From Thiothrix phosphatis (lineage in GTDB: Bacteria; Pseudomonadota; Gammaproteobacteria; Thiotrichales; Thiotrichaceae), in contig NZ_JAYMYJ010000160.1 of the NCBI RefSeq assembly GCF_035668035.1, forward strand, positions 62,001-126,000: a DNA stretch of 64,000 nt, given 5' to 3'. Position 1 is the stretch's first letter. The number at the start of each line of letters is the position of its first letter. Below, piece by piece: positions 43,201-52,052 of this stretch. Under the pieces are notes generated by a model, which saw nothing but the letters and a program-made list of their open reading frames with translations, searched no databases and was not told the origin of the DNA. A program made the position numbers and the translations under genes.

Positions 43201-43793
43201 TACAGGCTCCCCTTGGTGGATGGCATGATGCCTGCCATGCGTGGGTCAAGCTCCAGCGCCATGCGCAGCGCACGGCCAAAGGCTTTGAAGATGGTTTCGG
43301 CAATGTGGTGGGCGTTGCGCCCGCGCAGGTTGTCGATGTGCAGCGTTATCAGCGCATGGTTCACAAAGCCCTGGAAGAATTCGTAAAACAAATCAGTGTC
43401 GAATGCGCCGATATGCGAGCGCAAGTAGTCGGCATGATGCTCCAGCCCTGGCCTGCCAGAAAAATCGATGACCACGCGGGAAAGCGCCTCATCCAGCGGC
43501 ACATAGGCGTGCCCGTAACGGCGGATGCCTTTCTTGTCGCCAACTGCCTTGGCGAACGCCTGCCCCAAGGTGATGCCGATGTCTTCCACCGTGTGGTGGT
43601 CGTCGATGTGGCGGTCGCCCCGGCACTCGATTTCAAGGTCGATCATGCCGTGGCGGGCGACCTGATCCAGCATGTGCTCCAAAAACGGGACGCCGGTGTC
43701 AAAGCGGGCTTTGCCAGTCCCATCCAGGTTGATGGTGATGCGGATCTGGGTTTCGAGCGTGTTGCGTTCCACGCTGGCGGTGCGTTCGGTCAT
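43200..43793 (-). CDS. hisB: Imidazoleglycerol-phosphate dehydratase
   Basis: 197 residues, the monofunctional dehydratase without the phosphatase domain of E. coli HisB. Metal-binding motifs GDRHIDDHHTVEDIGITLG (~60-78) and LEHHADYLRSHIGAFDTDL (~119-137) plus NLRGRNAHHIAE (~157-168) are intact. It acts in histidine synthesis just before HisC, and is coupled to hisH. Confidence 0.97.
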   Translation of the reverse strand: MTERTASVERNTLETQIRITINLDGTGKARFDTGVPFLEHMLDQVARHGMIDLEIECRGDRHIDDHHTVEDIGITLGQAFAKAVGDKKGIRRYGHAYVPLDEALSRVVIDFSGRPGLEHHADYLRSHIGAFDTDLFYEFFQGFVNHALITLHIDNLRGRNAHHIAETIFKAFGRALRMALELDPRMAGIMPSTKGSL

Positions 43794-43855
43794 GGGTGCG
43801 CCTGTTGTGGTAAATCTCCCCGGATATTACCACAACCCCGCTGACGGGCGGCAAG

Positions 43856-44656
43856 TTACAGCACTGAATGCAGCATCTTCAGGCTCAACAGGATCAGCAG
43901 CAAGGCGAAGGCTTTTTTCAACGTGGGGATCGGCAATGAATGCGCCAGATGCGCCCCAAACGGTGTGGTGAAATAGCTGACGCCGGAAATCAACACGACC
44001 GCAGGCCAATAGATGTAGCCCAGCGTATGTTCCGGCAACCCGGCTTGCCCCCAGCCGTTCAGCAGGTAGCCCAGCGCGCCTGCCAGCGCAATCGGCAGGC
44101 CGACAGCGGCGGAGGTGGCGATGGCGTTGCGGATATTGACGTTGCACCAGGTCAGGTAAGGCACGGTCAGCGAGCCACCGCCAATCGCCACCAGCGCCGA
44201 CACCGCACCGATCGCCGCGCCGACGGAAGCCAACACTGCCGCGCCCGGCAGCTCACGGTGCGGTTTGGGCTTCACGTTCAAAACCATTTGCAGGGACACA
44301 TAGGCCATGAAGCAGGCAAAAAAGGTCGCCAGATGCCGTGAAGACAGGTAGGTCGCCAAGAAGGTGGCGGCGAAAGTCCCCAGCAGAATCCCCGGCGTGA
44401 TGTGGCGCACCACCGGCCACAACACCGCACCCTTGGCGTGATGCGCGCGCAGGCTGGACAGGGAAGTCATAACGATCGCCGCCATTGAGGTTCCCAGCGC
44501 CAGATGCACCACTTGTCCGCTGGGGAACCCTTTGGCAATGAACAGGGTGGTCAGCGCAGGCACCATCATGCCGCCGCCGCCGATGCCGAATAATCCGGCG
44601 AAAAAGCCTACCGCCGCGCCCAGCGCCAGCAGGATCAACAATAAATGGATGTCCAG
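43856..44656 (-). CDS. TauE/SafE-family sulfite or anion exporter-like membrane protein
   Basis: 266 residues if translation begins at the CTG at 44656, which has AAGGAG 7 bases upstream; the shortest alternative is a TTG at 44641 without a binding site. No ATG is available in the right place, so a rare start codon is used either way. Two related halves of hydrophobic helices each carry the glycine motif: GFFAGLFGIGGGGMMVPAL and GAIGAVSALVAIGGGSLTVP. Family members export sulfite or sulfonates; in a sulfur oxidiser that would be relevant, but the substrate is inferred. Confidence 0.85.
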   Translation of the reverse strand: MDIHLLLILLALGAAVGFFAGLFGIGGGGMMVPALTTLFIAKGFPSGQVVHLALGTSMAAIVMTSLSSLRAHHAKGAVLWPVVRHITPGILLGTFAATFLATYLSSRHLATFFACFMAYVSLQMVLNVKPKPHRELPGAAVLASVGAAIGAVSALVAIGGGSLTVPYLTWCNVNIRNAIATSAAVGLPIALAGALGYLLNGWGQAGLPEHTLGYIYWPAVVLISGVSYFTTPFGAHLAHSLPIPTLKKAFALLLILLSLKMLHSVL

Positions 44657-44670
44657 GGGATTGCTCCTTG

Positions 44671-45810
44671 TCAGTGCTCCACCACCAGCCGCTGATTGCG
44701 CACGCGCAAGCTGGCCGCGCCGGTCAGCACTTCGGTGAACAGGTCGTTGACCAGCGCGCCGCGCCAGTCATCCGATACCGTCGTGCGCCCTTCCTCCAGC
44801 ATTTTTTCGATTTGCGGGCGGGTGGCGATCATTTGGGCGGAAATGTCATTTTCACTGGCGACCTGATTGAGCAGGGCGGTCAGCAGGTCGGCCAGCACGC
44901 CCATATTGTCGTCCAGCTTGCGGCGGCGCGGCAGTTGCGGCCATTCCTCCTGCGGCAGGCTTTGCCCGTGTTGGATGCAGGCAAGCCATTCACCGGCGTT
45001 GCGCTCAATCTGTTCTGTGCTGAGGCCGCGAATCTGGTTGAAGGCGTCGGCGTTTTTGGGCTGCATCTTGGCCATGTCCAGCAGGATTTCGTCGGAAAGT
45101 ATCCAGCGCCGGGGGATGTCCCTGTGCAAGGCGCGTTCTTCCCGCCAAGCAGCCAGTTCGCGCAGGATGGCCAGCTGGCGGGATTTGAGGATTTGCACGC
45201 CCTTGACCCGCTGCCAGATGGTGCGCGGATCAATGGCGTAGCTGGCAGGGTCGGTCAGTTTCTGGAAGGGTTTGTCCAGCCATTTCATGCGGCCAAGTTG
45301 TTCCAGTTGCTCCCGCAGCAGCAGGTAGGCGGTGCGCAGATGGCGCACATCATCAATGGCGTATTCCAGTTGCTTGCTGGTCAACGGGCGGCGCGCCCAG
45401 TCGGTGCGGGACTGGGATTTGTCCAGTTGCACCCCAAGCAAATGTTCCACCAACCGGGCGTAACCCAATTGGTCGCCCATGCCGAGTACGGCGGCGGCGA
45501 TCTGGGTGTCAAAAACCGGCGTGGGGACCTTGCCGCTGAGGTGGTGGAAAATTTCCAGGTCTTGCCACGCGGCGTGCAGGACTTTCAGGCGGTGTGGTTC
45601 GTCCAGCCAGTCGAGAAACGGCTGCAAGTCGTCAATTTGCAACGGGTCAATACAGGCGAGGACATCAGCGCTGCCGATCTGGATCAGGCACAGGCGGGGA
45701 TAGTAGGTTTTCTCGCGGATGAATTCCGTGTCGAGCGTAACCCATGGCGCATGGTCGAGACGGGCAAGCAGGTCGGCCAGTTTTTGGTTGTTGTCGATGT
45801 AGTCAAACAT
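44671..45810 (-). CDS. rnd: Ribonuclease D
   Basis: 379 residues. The DEDD exonuclease site is VTLDTEFIREKTYYP (~24-38), LKVLHAAWQDLEIFHH (~75-90) and the YAIDDVRHLRTAYLLL segment (~148-163, Tyr-type). A HRDC domain (~210-290) and C-terminal helical domain follow. RNase D trims the 3' ends of tRNA precursors. The TauE-like gene starts 14 bases after its stop, with the binding site between them. Confidence 0.95.
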   Translation of the reverse strand: MFDYIDNNQKLADLLARLDHAPWVTLDTEFIREKTYYPRLCLIQIGSADVLACIDPLQIDDLQPFLDWLDEPHRLKVLHAAWQDLEIFHHLSGKVPTPVFDTQIAAAVLGMGDQLGYARLVEHLLGVQLDKSQSRTDWARRPLTSKQLEYAIDDVRHLRTAYLLLREQLEQLGRMKWLDKPFQKLTDPASYAIDPRTIWQRVKGVQILKSRQLAILRELAAWREERALHRDIPRRWILSDEILLDMAKMQPKNADAFNQIRGLSTEQIERNAGEWLACIQHGQSLPQEEWPQLPRRRKLDDNMGVLADLLTALLNQVASENDISAQMIATRPQIEKMLEEGRTTVSDDWRGALVNDLFTEVLTGAASLRVRNQRLVVEH

Positions 45811-46041
45811 GAGCGTTGGTTTGAGGGAATGAATGTTGGTGATTGTACGGCAAACCGGAAATTAATCCATTTGCATGGAAAGCGCCTGGATTTGTGCGCT
45901 GCAAAGTGAGAGTTTAATAATATTTTAAATATCAACTGTTTGTTGACAGCAAGTTGGCTTTTATGCGAATTTTGGGAATCCAAAAATATTGTATACAAAG
46001 CCTTATACACCCGTTTTAAACCGCTAGTGAGGGTAGTCGCC

Positions 46042-46095
46042 ATGCGCAGTATTGCTAGGTTGCGTATGGTTCTGAGCGGGAAGCCCGGCCTATAG
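46042..46095 (+). CDS. Putative 17-residue leader peptide ahead of a terminator
   Basis: ATG at 46042 with GAGGG 8 bases upstream encodes MRSIARLRMVLSGKPGL and stops at TAG inside the loop of the terminator at 46081-46109. Four of the first eleven residues are Arg or follow closely (R2, R6, R8), which could allow ribosome-stalling control, but no plus-strand gene follows the terminator. It may instead be a small protein or chance frame within a small RNA. Confidence 0.3.
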   Translation: MRSIARLRMVLSGKPGL

Positions 46096-46109
46096 GCCGG
46101 GCTTTTTTT
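46081..46109 (+). terminator. Rho-independent terminator on the plus strand
   Basis: GCCCGGCC-TATA-GGCCGGGC followed by seven T: an 8-bp perfect GC stem, tetraloop and T tract. Confidence 0.85.
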
Positions 46110-46111
46110 AT

Positions 46112-47887
46112 TCAGTTTGAAGCGTTTAGGACAGGGTTGAGATAGGCGGCGACCGCTGAGGGGGTGTTGCGTCCCGAGGCGCTGACATCCAGCCCTTGCA
46201 ATAGGGGTGCGCCGCGCAGCCCTATCAGGTAACGCAGCAGCAGCACACCATCCTTGCTGGCGTCTTTGCTGCCGTCGTTGTCGATGTCCATGATCTGCAT
46301 GACGGAAGCAAGCCGGGATTCCAGCGTGGCAATATCCGGGGTCTGGCTGGTGACACCATCCAATAGCTGCGTTCCTCGGGTGCCTTGCAGGTAACGGTTG
46401 ATAATGACGCCTTCCACCAATGCGGCGGCGGGTTTGCCGGAATCGATCAGCCGCAACGAAGGCGGCGACCCGGCAGCGCCCAGCCAAGTGCTGATATAGG
46501 GCCAAGTGCTTTCAAACCGGCTGTATTCGTCGGGGGCGCTTGTGTTGGAGCAGTCGGACGAGCCGCCCAAGAGCGTGCCATTCAGATAACGGGTGCCGTT
46601 TTGCTCCACCCAAATACCCGAACCACTGCTGCCAGGTGCCGTGATGCCGGTGCTCCACACCACTTTGGAAAAGTCGCCGTTAGGGTCGGCGATAATGGTG
46701 TAGCCGCCATTGCTGAGGGAAAGGCGTGCATGGGCTTGGAACTTGCCTTGCGCATATTTCTTGGGGTAACCGAGGGCGTGGTGGATGCCGACAACCTCCT
46801 GGTTCTCCGTCAATGGCGTGGTTGTCCAGCCGGACATCGTGACACCGGCAGGCGGGTTGTTGTTCAGGCGTAACAGGGTGGTGTCGAGGGTTGTCTTGGT
46901 CATCAGCAATTGCGCGCCGCCGCTGGTCTGGACAGCGCTGGCACCGCTGCCGCCACAGGTGGGGTTGGAATACAGCCAGAACAGATCCATGCTGCTGGCC
47001 GACAACTGGTTGTCAACGCAGTGCGAGGCGGTGAAAAAATACGGAACCTGGGTGTACGGGTCTTGATCTGCCAATACCGTTCCCGAGCAGAGATAGCTTG
47101 CGCCGTTGCTGTCCGTGAAGACATAGCGCGCCACGGATTTGCCGGTTTCCTGCCATGCGGCGCTGGCGCAGGCGAGATCCACCTGGCAACTGGCATAATC
47201 GGCGGACTTGTAAATGTTGGGGTTGCTTTTCATCTGGCTGCTGGCCGGGTCGACAACCAGGTGGGACAGGCGGGGAACGCTCAACGCCACGTCGCTCGCC
47301 GTGACGCCATCAGGCAGGAACAGCTCCATGCCCAAGGTTTCGCCCGTCACGGTTGGTGACCAGAAGGGTTCGGCGGATTCGGTGTAGGGGCCGAACACCG
47401 TGGCGGTGTCGCTGGGCGCGTAAAAACGCAGCTCAACGCCAGCAGGAGCCTTGCCCAACAGGACTTGCGCCCGTACCCGCGCCGCGCCGGTGGAGGTCAG
47501 GCTGTAATGCGCAACCTTGCCGCCGCTGACGGGCGTCCATTGCCAACTGCCCAGGTCAATGGGTTGGCTGAGGCTGTCCGGCAGGTTGCGCCCAATGCCG
47601 GCCCGGTAGGCTTTTTCGTTGCTGGCGTTTTGCAGCGACTGGATTTCGCTGTCGGTCAAGGCCGGTAAGGTGATGGCGTTGGCGGGGGTGCTGCTGGCGG
47701 CAGAGGCTGAACGCGCCGCTGCCGTGGCAGGTTTCAGGCGTAAGGTCGGTTGCGTTGCAACCGGTGACGCCGGAGGCGCTTGAAATGTTTCCGGTTCAGC
47801 CCTGGCCGGGCTGGAATGGCTGTCGCTGGCGGCGACTACGGTGTTGGTCAGCAGCAGGAGCAGACAGGCAAGAGAAGCGGCTTTCAT
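46112..47887 (-). CDS. Secreted lysyl-endopeptidase-like serine protease with dockerin-like repeats
   Basis: 591 residues from the ATG at 47887 (MKAASLACLLLLLTNTVVAA), which begins a clear signal peptide; 46 further upstream codons overlap the neighbouring gene. After a Pro/Ala linker and a beta-rich domain (~90-240), a trypsin-fold domain shows SGTVLADQD, FTASHCVDN (His), TLDTTLLRLN (Asp) and APGSSGSGIW (Ser), resembling Achromobacter protease I. The C-terminus (~480-585) has two dockerin-like units; the second, MDIDNDGSKDASKDGVLLLRY, keeps the calcium-loop Asp/Asn, the first has lost most of them. Likely secreted, and perhaps tethered through the cohesin-like neighbour, whose stop overlaps the upstream part of this frame. 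Confidence 0.85.
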   Translation of the reverse strand: MKAASLACLLLLLTNTVVAASDSHSSPARAEPETFQAPPASPVATQPTLRLKPATAAARSASAASSTPANAITLPALTDSEIQSLQNASNEKAYRAGIGRNLPDSLSQPIDLGSWQWTPVSGGKVAHYSLTSTGAARVRAQVLLGKAPAGVELRFYAPSDTATVFGPYTESAEPFWSPTVTGETLGMELFLPDGVTASDVALSVPRLSHLVVDPASSQMKSNPNIYKSADYASCQVDLACASAAWQETGKSVARYVFTDSNGASYLCSGTVLADQDPYTQVPYFFTASHCVDNQLSASSMDLFWLYSNPTCGGSGASAVQTSGGAQLLMTKTTLDTTLLRLNNNPPAGVTMSGWTTTPLTENQEVVGIHHALGYPKKYAQGKFQAHARLSLSNGGYTIIADPNGDFSKVVWSTGITAPGSSGSGIWVEQNGTRYLNGTLLGGSSDCSNTSAPDEYSRFESTWPYISTWLGAAGSPPSLRLIDSGKPAAALVEGVIINRYLQGTRGTQLLDGVTSQTPDIATLESRLASVMQIMDIDNDGSKDASKDGVLLLRYLIGLRGAPLLQGLDVSASGRNTPSAVAAYLNPVLNASN

Positions 47888-47900
47888 TGATGTATTACCC

Positions 47901-49175
47901 TTAATTAGGCAGGCTGCCGGGCATAATGTAGTTGGTGCTGTTGGTGGCGTTATCCGGTGCCAGCAGAATGTCGCCCAGGAGGGTGTTGACATCATTGTCC
48001 GGCCCTGAGTACAGCGTTTTGCCATCCAAATTCAGGTCAGCCGGGTTGTAACCAACCAACTGGTAGTTGATATGGGCGGTTGGGTTGGCGGCGCTGGTCA
48101 CGACGGTGCTCAGGATGGCGTTTTTGTCATTGCCTGGCCCTTCTGTGATCAACCTGTTGTCGTGGTTGACATCGCCGGTTGGCAATAGCCGGATGGAGCC
48201 TTGCTGGATGCGGATGTCTTGCCCGTAAACGGCTTGTGTGGGGGAGGCGAAATTCAGCAGTCGTGGGATGCTGGAGAGGGCAATCGGCGCTGCGCTCATG
48301 ATCCCCAAATGGTTGCGGTGGCGCAAGGCGATGAAATAATTGCCTGATGCTGTGTTTGCAAACACCAGGGCGTTGCTGCCGGTGGCCGCATCCACCACAT
48401 CCCCGTCGCGTTGCAGCAGGGCGGCTTTGGCGGCCAACCGGGTTATCGGGTTGGCCTTGTCGCGCAGCTCCACCAGCACCCAGTCAACCGGGGCATTGGC
48501 ACCGGAGGTGTTCAGTATGCTGGCAGTGGTGGTTTCCGCGCCCGTATAGCCAAGGTCAGCGTAAGGCTGCGCCAAGGGGATCAGGTTCGCGCTGCGCAGG
48601 CTGTCCCGCATCAGGCTGGTGGTTGTTTCATACGCGCCTTGCAGGAATGCCTTGATGTTGATGCTGACGTTTTCAGCTGCGATTTTGACCGTCATGGGCG
48701 TGGTCTGGAACGCAGCCCCATCAGCGGTGTCCACAGCCGAGGTGCGGATGTAGGTTGTGCCGACAAAGCCAGTTTTCACAGCAAAGGTAATTGTCGCCAG
48801 ATTGAGGGGCAATTCATCTGCCCCCGGCCATTGCGCAGTGACGTCCACCCACGGCATGATGAAATACTTGTCAGTGGTGGGGTCGGCGTCAAAATCCTGC
48901 GTATCTGCCGTGATCTCGCCAACTGGTTGGAGGCCATAGGCGAAACGGTTGCTGACGTTACTTGACTGCAAGGCGTTGGAGTTGAAGTGGACGCGCAACC
49001 CTAGCCCGGTTTCCGTGCCATCTTGTGGGGCGGAAAGTGTATAGATAGGTGAAAAAGTAATCGTTGTGCCGCTGCTGGCCGATTGGTTAGGCTGGGCAGG
49101 TGTTATAATTTGAGCGGCGTGAACAGGCAGCGCCAGCCATAACAGGACGCAAGTCAGCGTGACAGAGTGCTTCAT
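47901..49175 (-). CDS. Secreted cohesin-like protein with calcium-binding C-terminal repeats
   Basis: 424 residues. Signal peptide 1-20 (ending VHAA). Residues ~25-170 form a beta-sandwich-like domain with GLGLRVHFNSNALQSSNV and LATITFAVKTGF, the pattern of cohesin modules. A central domain (~175-340) contains KAFLQGAYETTTSLMRDSLR and PVDWVLVELRDKANP, met in secreted proteins of gliding and gut bacteria. The C-terminus has GDVNHDNRL and ADLNLDGKT, EF-hand/dockerin-like calcium loops. It is 13 bases upstream of the protease, so both are probably expressed together. Function unknown; surface scaffolding is inferred. Confidence 0.72.
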   Translation of the reverse strand: MKHSVTLTCVLLWLALPVHAAQIITPAQPNQSASSGTTITFSPIYTLSAPQDGTETGLGLRVHFNSNALQSSNVSNRFAYGLQPVGEITADTQDFDADPTTDKYFIMPWVDVTAQWPGADELPLNLATITFAVKTGFVGTTYIRTSAVDTADGAAFQTTPMTVKIAAENVSINIKAFLQGAYETTTSLMRDSLRSANLIPLAQPYADLGYTGAETTTASILNTSGANAPVDWVLVELRDKANPITRLAAKAALLQRDGDVVDAATGSNALVFANTASGNYFIALRHRNHLGIMSAAPIALSSIPRLLNFASPTQAVYGQDIRIQQGSIRLLPTGDVNHDNRLITEGPGNDKNAILSTVVTSAANPTAHINYQLVGYNPADLNLDGKTLYSGPDNDVNTLLGDILLAPDNATNSTNYIMPGSLPN

Positions 49176-49281
49176 GCCGAGGGGTTATCCATGATATTTT
49201 TTATGATTAGCGGTAAACTTATCAGAACCATCTCGGCGATTAAAACTCAAATTACCCAAACGGTATCATAAAGGGCAAATA

Positions 49282-49629
49282 ATGAACGACTACCCCATCC
49301 ATTCGTCGCCTCAAAGTGACATTTTGTCTTCTGCCTTCTTGCTTGGAAATGTGGGGGCACCTTTTGTCATTGGTTTGGCTGTCGGCTATTTCGCCAAAAA
49401 AATGTTGCGGCTGGCCCTGTTTCTGGGAGGGGCAGCGATTGTGTTGTTATTCGTCACCGAGTATTACGGTATTACAGAAATGACAGATGAGAAGCTGCAA
49501 AGCGCGGCTACCGCTGCTACCGGCATCGCCAAACAGTCCGGTGGTTTTCTGATGGAGCGTCTGTCGCACATCACCAGCAAGGGCGTCAGCGCAGTGGCGG
49601 GCTTCTTTGTTGGCCTAAAAATTGGCTAG
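49282..49629 (+). CDS. FUN14-family membrane protein
   Basis: 115 residues. GAPFVIGLAVGYFAKKMLRL (~26-45) and the C-terminal GVSAVAGFFVGLKIG are the FUN14 signature; a second helix (~45-63) follows the first. FUNDC1, the eukaryotic member, is a mitophagy receptor; the bacterial role is unknown. It stands alone, divergent from the cohesin-like gene. Confidence 0.85.
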   Translation: MNDYPIHSSPQSDILSSAFLLGNVGAPFVIGLAVGYFAKKMLRLALFLGGAAIVLLFVTEYYGITEMTDEKLQSAATAATGIAKQSGGFLMERLSHITSKGVSAVAGFFVGLKIG

Positions 49630-49797
49630 GCCAGGGCATTTGCAATGGTTCGCCAGACGTGTTAGGGCGGGATGTTTCCGTTAACTCCCCTTGGGATTGT
49701 CTGATTGTCTATAATGAACAAATCTGTACAGCTGGTGTCGATAGAGAAATGTTACCTCCCCAATCCATACCGAATACGCCCAAAAAAGGTTGAACCC

Positions 49798-50193
49798 ATG
49801 AAATACCTGACTGCCCTGCTGGTAATGGCTGGAATGATGATTCACCCAATGGTTCTGGCTGATGATGCGGTTTCCATGCAGCAGTCGGCTGATGCTGGCA
49901 CCGCAACGGAAAGCAATGCTTCCGCTGTTGCTGACCTATGCAATACGTATGCGAAAGAAGACGGCGTCGCCGCCGACAAAAAAGCTGGTTACCTGAACGC
50001 TTGTTTGAACAGCATGACCGATTTGAGCGAAGGCATTCAGGAAGATTTGCCCTTGGTGGCGGAAGATAGTGGTGAAGCGGTCGCAGCCCCTTCTTCTGAG
50101 CAGGTTAACCGCAATAGCCCTGAAAAACTGGTGCAAGGGGAATTGGTTGAAACGCCTGACCCCGCAGCGGAGCAGTTGAATGCTGGTAAATAA
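49798..50193 (+). CDS. Small secreted/periplasmic protein of unknown function
   Basis: 131 residues from the ATG at 49798 with AAGG 8 bases upstream; the frame extends 31 codons earlier without protein character. Signal peptide 1-21 (ending MVLA). The mature chain is acidic, with a short Cys-flanked helical segment CNTYAKEDGVAADKKAGYLN-AC (~48-69) and a disordered acidic/Pro tail. No domain recognised. Confidence 0.65.
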   Translation: MKYLTALLVMAGMMIHPMVLADDAVSMQQSADAGTATESNASAVADLCNTYAKEDGVAADKKAGYLNACLNSMTDLSEGIQEDLPLVAEDSGEAVAAPSSEQVNRNSPEKLVQGELVETPDPAAEQLNAGK

Positions 50194-50300
50194 TTCAGCT
50201 AATCAATATTAAAATAAATTAATTTAAATATTTTATTTTACTTGTGCCACGGAATTGCCGATAAATAAGTATATTTGATTAACTTATCGGGCAAACGCAA

Positions 50301-51905
50301 ATGATTGGGGTATTCGTCACCTTCTGGCGGCATCGGCAGGCAAAAAGCGCCCTAAACGGTTTGCAGGAACCCATCCAGGATAAGCTGATCGGACGGCGGC
50401 AGGATCTGGTGATGCTGGACCAGGCATGGCGGGATGAATCCACCAATCTGTTCCTGCTCAATGCATTGGGCGGCTCCGGTAAAACTTCCTTGCTGCAAGC
50501 GTGGTTGAGCTCGCTGGAGCGGGATGGCTGGCGGGACGCGGACAAAGTCTATGGCTGGTCGTTTCCCGATGTCACGGATGATGTTGATGTGCAGGCGTTG
50601 ACAGATGAATTCATTGGGCATGCGCTGAATTGGTTCGCTTGCGATCTGAAGCTTCCCTCCCGCCCCCTTGAACGGGTCAATTTATTATGCAAATTGGCCC
50701 AACGCCACCGCACTTTGCTGGTGCTGGATAATTTTCCCAGTTTTGAGCTGGAAATCGAAGGTGAACACAACGCCCAAAACGCCCATCCTTTGGGCGTTTT
50801 GCTAAATTCCCTCGCAGCTTACAACCCCGGCCTTTGTGTCATCGCCGCCCGTGAGCCATTGCCCGTCAGCGAAATTTTCCAACAGCACATCATCCAATAC
50901 ACCTTGCCGGAACTAGGGATGGATGCGGGCGCTGACCTGCTGCGCCAACGCGGAGTCATGCTGCCGCCGGGAACGTTGCGTAAGCTTTCCCACGATTTTT
51001 GCGGGCATCCGCTGACGTTGGATCTGTTAGGCTCCTACCTGGGCAATGGCGGGGAACTGGCGGATGTGAGTGCGATCCTCGCCTGGCGCGACAAGGAGCG
51101 TGAAGGCCTGCAAACCCGGCGGGCGCTGGCCATCTTGGAAAACTGGCTGTGGCAAACGCCGGAGTTGCTATTGCTGTATCTGGTCAGCCTGCTTGACCGC
51201 CCTGCCACCCAGAAAGACCTGTATTTGCTGCTGCATAGCCAGCGGCAGGCGTGGTTTCAGCGCTGGTTGCGGCCGGATGAAACCCTGCAAGCCCTTGCGC
51301 CCTTGAGCAAACTTAGCCTGCGTGATTTTTCCCGGGTACAGCGGCACCTGTATAAACTGCGCCTGATTTCATCCGCCCCGGATACCGGCGCGCTGGAAAT
51401 GCACGCCCTGTTGCGGACTTATTTCCGCGAGCGGGTCAGGGCCCGGTTTCCCGGCATTCCGGAGCGCTTGCAGCCGGTACTGGAAAAATGCACGCAAACC
51501 CTGTCGGCCATCCTGCCGCCCGCCGCGCCTGTTTTGCCTGGTGCCGGTGTTGAACGGCGCTTGGGGTTTGCCGACATGCAGGCAGCCATCAAGGCGACCC
51601 GGTCACTGGGCGTCAAATTGGAAAAATCTGCCTTACAAAAGCACTGGTACCGGGCTTCCATTATCGCCAATCACCTCTGCGAACATCACCTGATCCTTGG
51701 CAATCTGTCCGCCGCCATGTACTGCGCCCGCCGTGGGGTCGCGTATGCGGAACTCAGCCGCGACCAGCCTAGCCTGTTGCAGAACATGAAACTGTTGACC
51801 CGCCTGTTGCGCCTGACTGGCGGGACGCGTGAAGCTGCATTCCTATTGCAGCGCACCCGGACGGTTTGTGGCAAGGAAACCTCTGCGCCACGGCTGACAG
51901 CGTAG
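50301..51905 (+). CDS. STAND-type ATPase, first of a tandem pair
   Basis: 534 residues. LIGRRQDLVMLDQAW (~29-43) is the GR-type entry to STAND/AAA ATPase domains; Walker A GGSGKTS is at 57-63 and Walker B RTLLVLDNFPSF (~130-141), with a sensor-like AAREPLP (~180). LSHDFCGHPLTLDLLGSYL (~233-251) is the GxP-type motif of NB-ARC/NACHT-like regulators, followed by a winged-helix-like region and a C-terminal helical domain (~420-530) with TPR-like character. No separate effector (nuclease, TIR, protease) is fused. A related gene follows 147 bases later. Likely a signal-sensing NTPase; role unknown. Confidence 0.72.
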   Translation: MIGVFVTFWRHRQAKSALNGLQEPIQDKLIGRRQDLVMLDQAWRDESTNLFLLNALGGSGKTSLLQAWLSSLERDGWRDADKVYGWSFPDVTDDVDVQALTDEFIGHALNWFACDLKLPSRPLERVNLLCKLAQRHRTLLVLDNFPSFELEIEGEHNAQNAHPLGVLLNSLAAYNPGLCVIAAREPLPVSEIFQQHIIQYTLPELGMDAGADLLRQRGVMLPPGTLRKLSHDFCGHPLTLDLLGSYLGNGGELADVSAILAWRDKEREGLQTRRALAILENWLWQTPELLLLYLVSLLDRPATQKDLYLLLHSQRQAWFQRWLRPDETLQALAPLSKLSLRDFSRVQRHLYKLRLISSAPDTGALEMHALLRTYFRERVRARFPGIPERLQPVLEKCTQTLSAILPPAAPVLPGAGVERRLGFADMQAAIKATRSLGVKLEKSALQKHWYRASIIANHLCEHHLILGNLSAAMYCARRGVAYAELSRDQPSLLQNMKLLTRLLRLTGGTREAAFLLQRTRTVCGKETSAPRLTA

Positions 51906-52052
51906 GCCTGCTGAACTTTTTGCACAGGGGGGTGACTGAATGACTGGGGGCTGATTGGGCTATCGCCGTTGGCAAGCCGCTTGACATCGGGGGATGATTT
52001 GCTACTTTGTAGCCACATAAAAATATTTTACGGGCATTGGGGACTTTACAGA

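Larger units (their letters stand above)
45943..46109 (+). ncRNA. Candidate plus-strand small RNA between two minus-strand genes
   Basis: The ~300-base spacer between rnd and the protease gene ends in a perfect plus-strand terminator although both neighbours are on the minus strand. Upstream are TTGACA at 45943-45948 (no good -10 at 17 bases) and TATACA at 45992-45997, so a transcript of roughly 105 nt from about 46004 is possible. Exact 5' end unknown. Confidence 0.4.
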
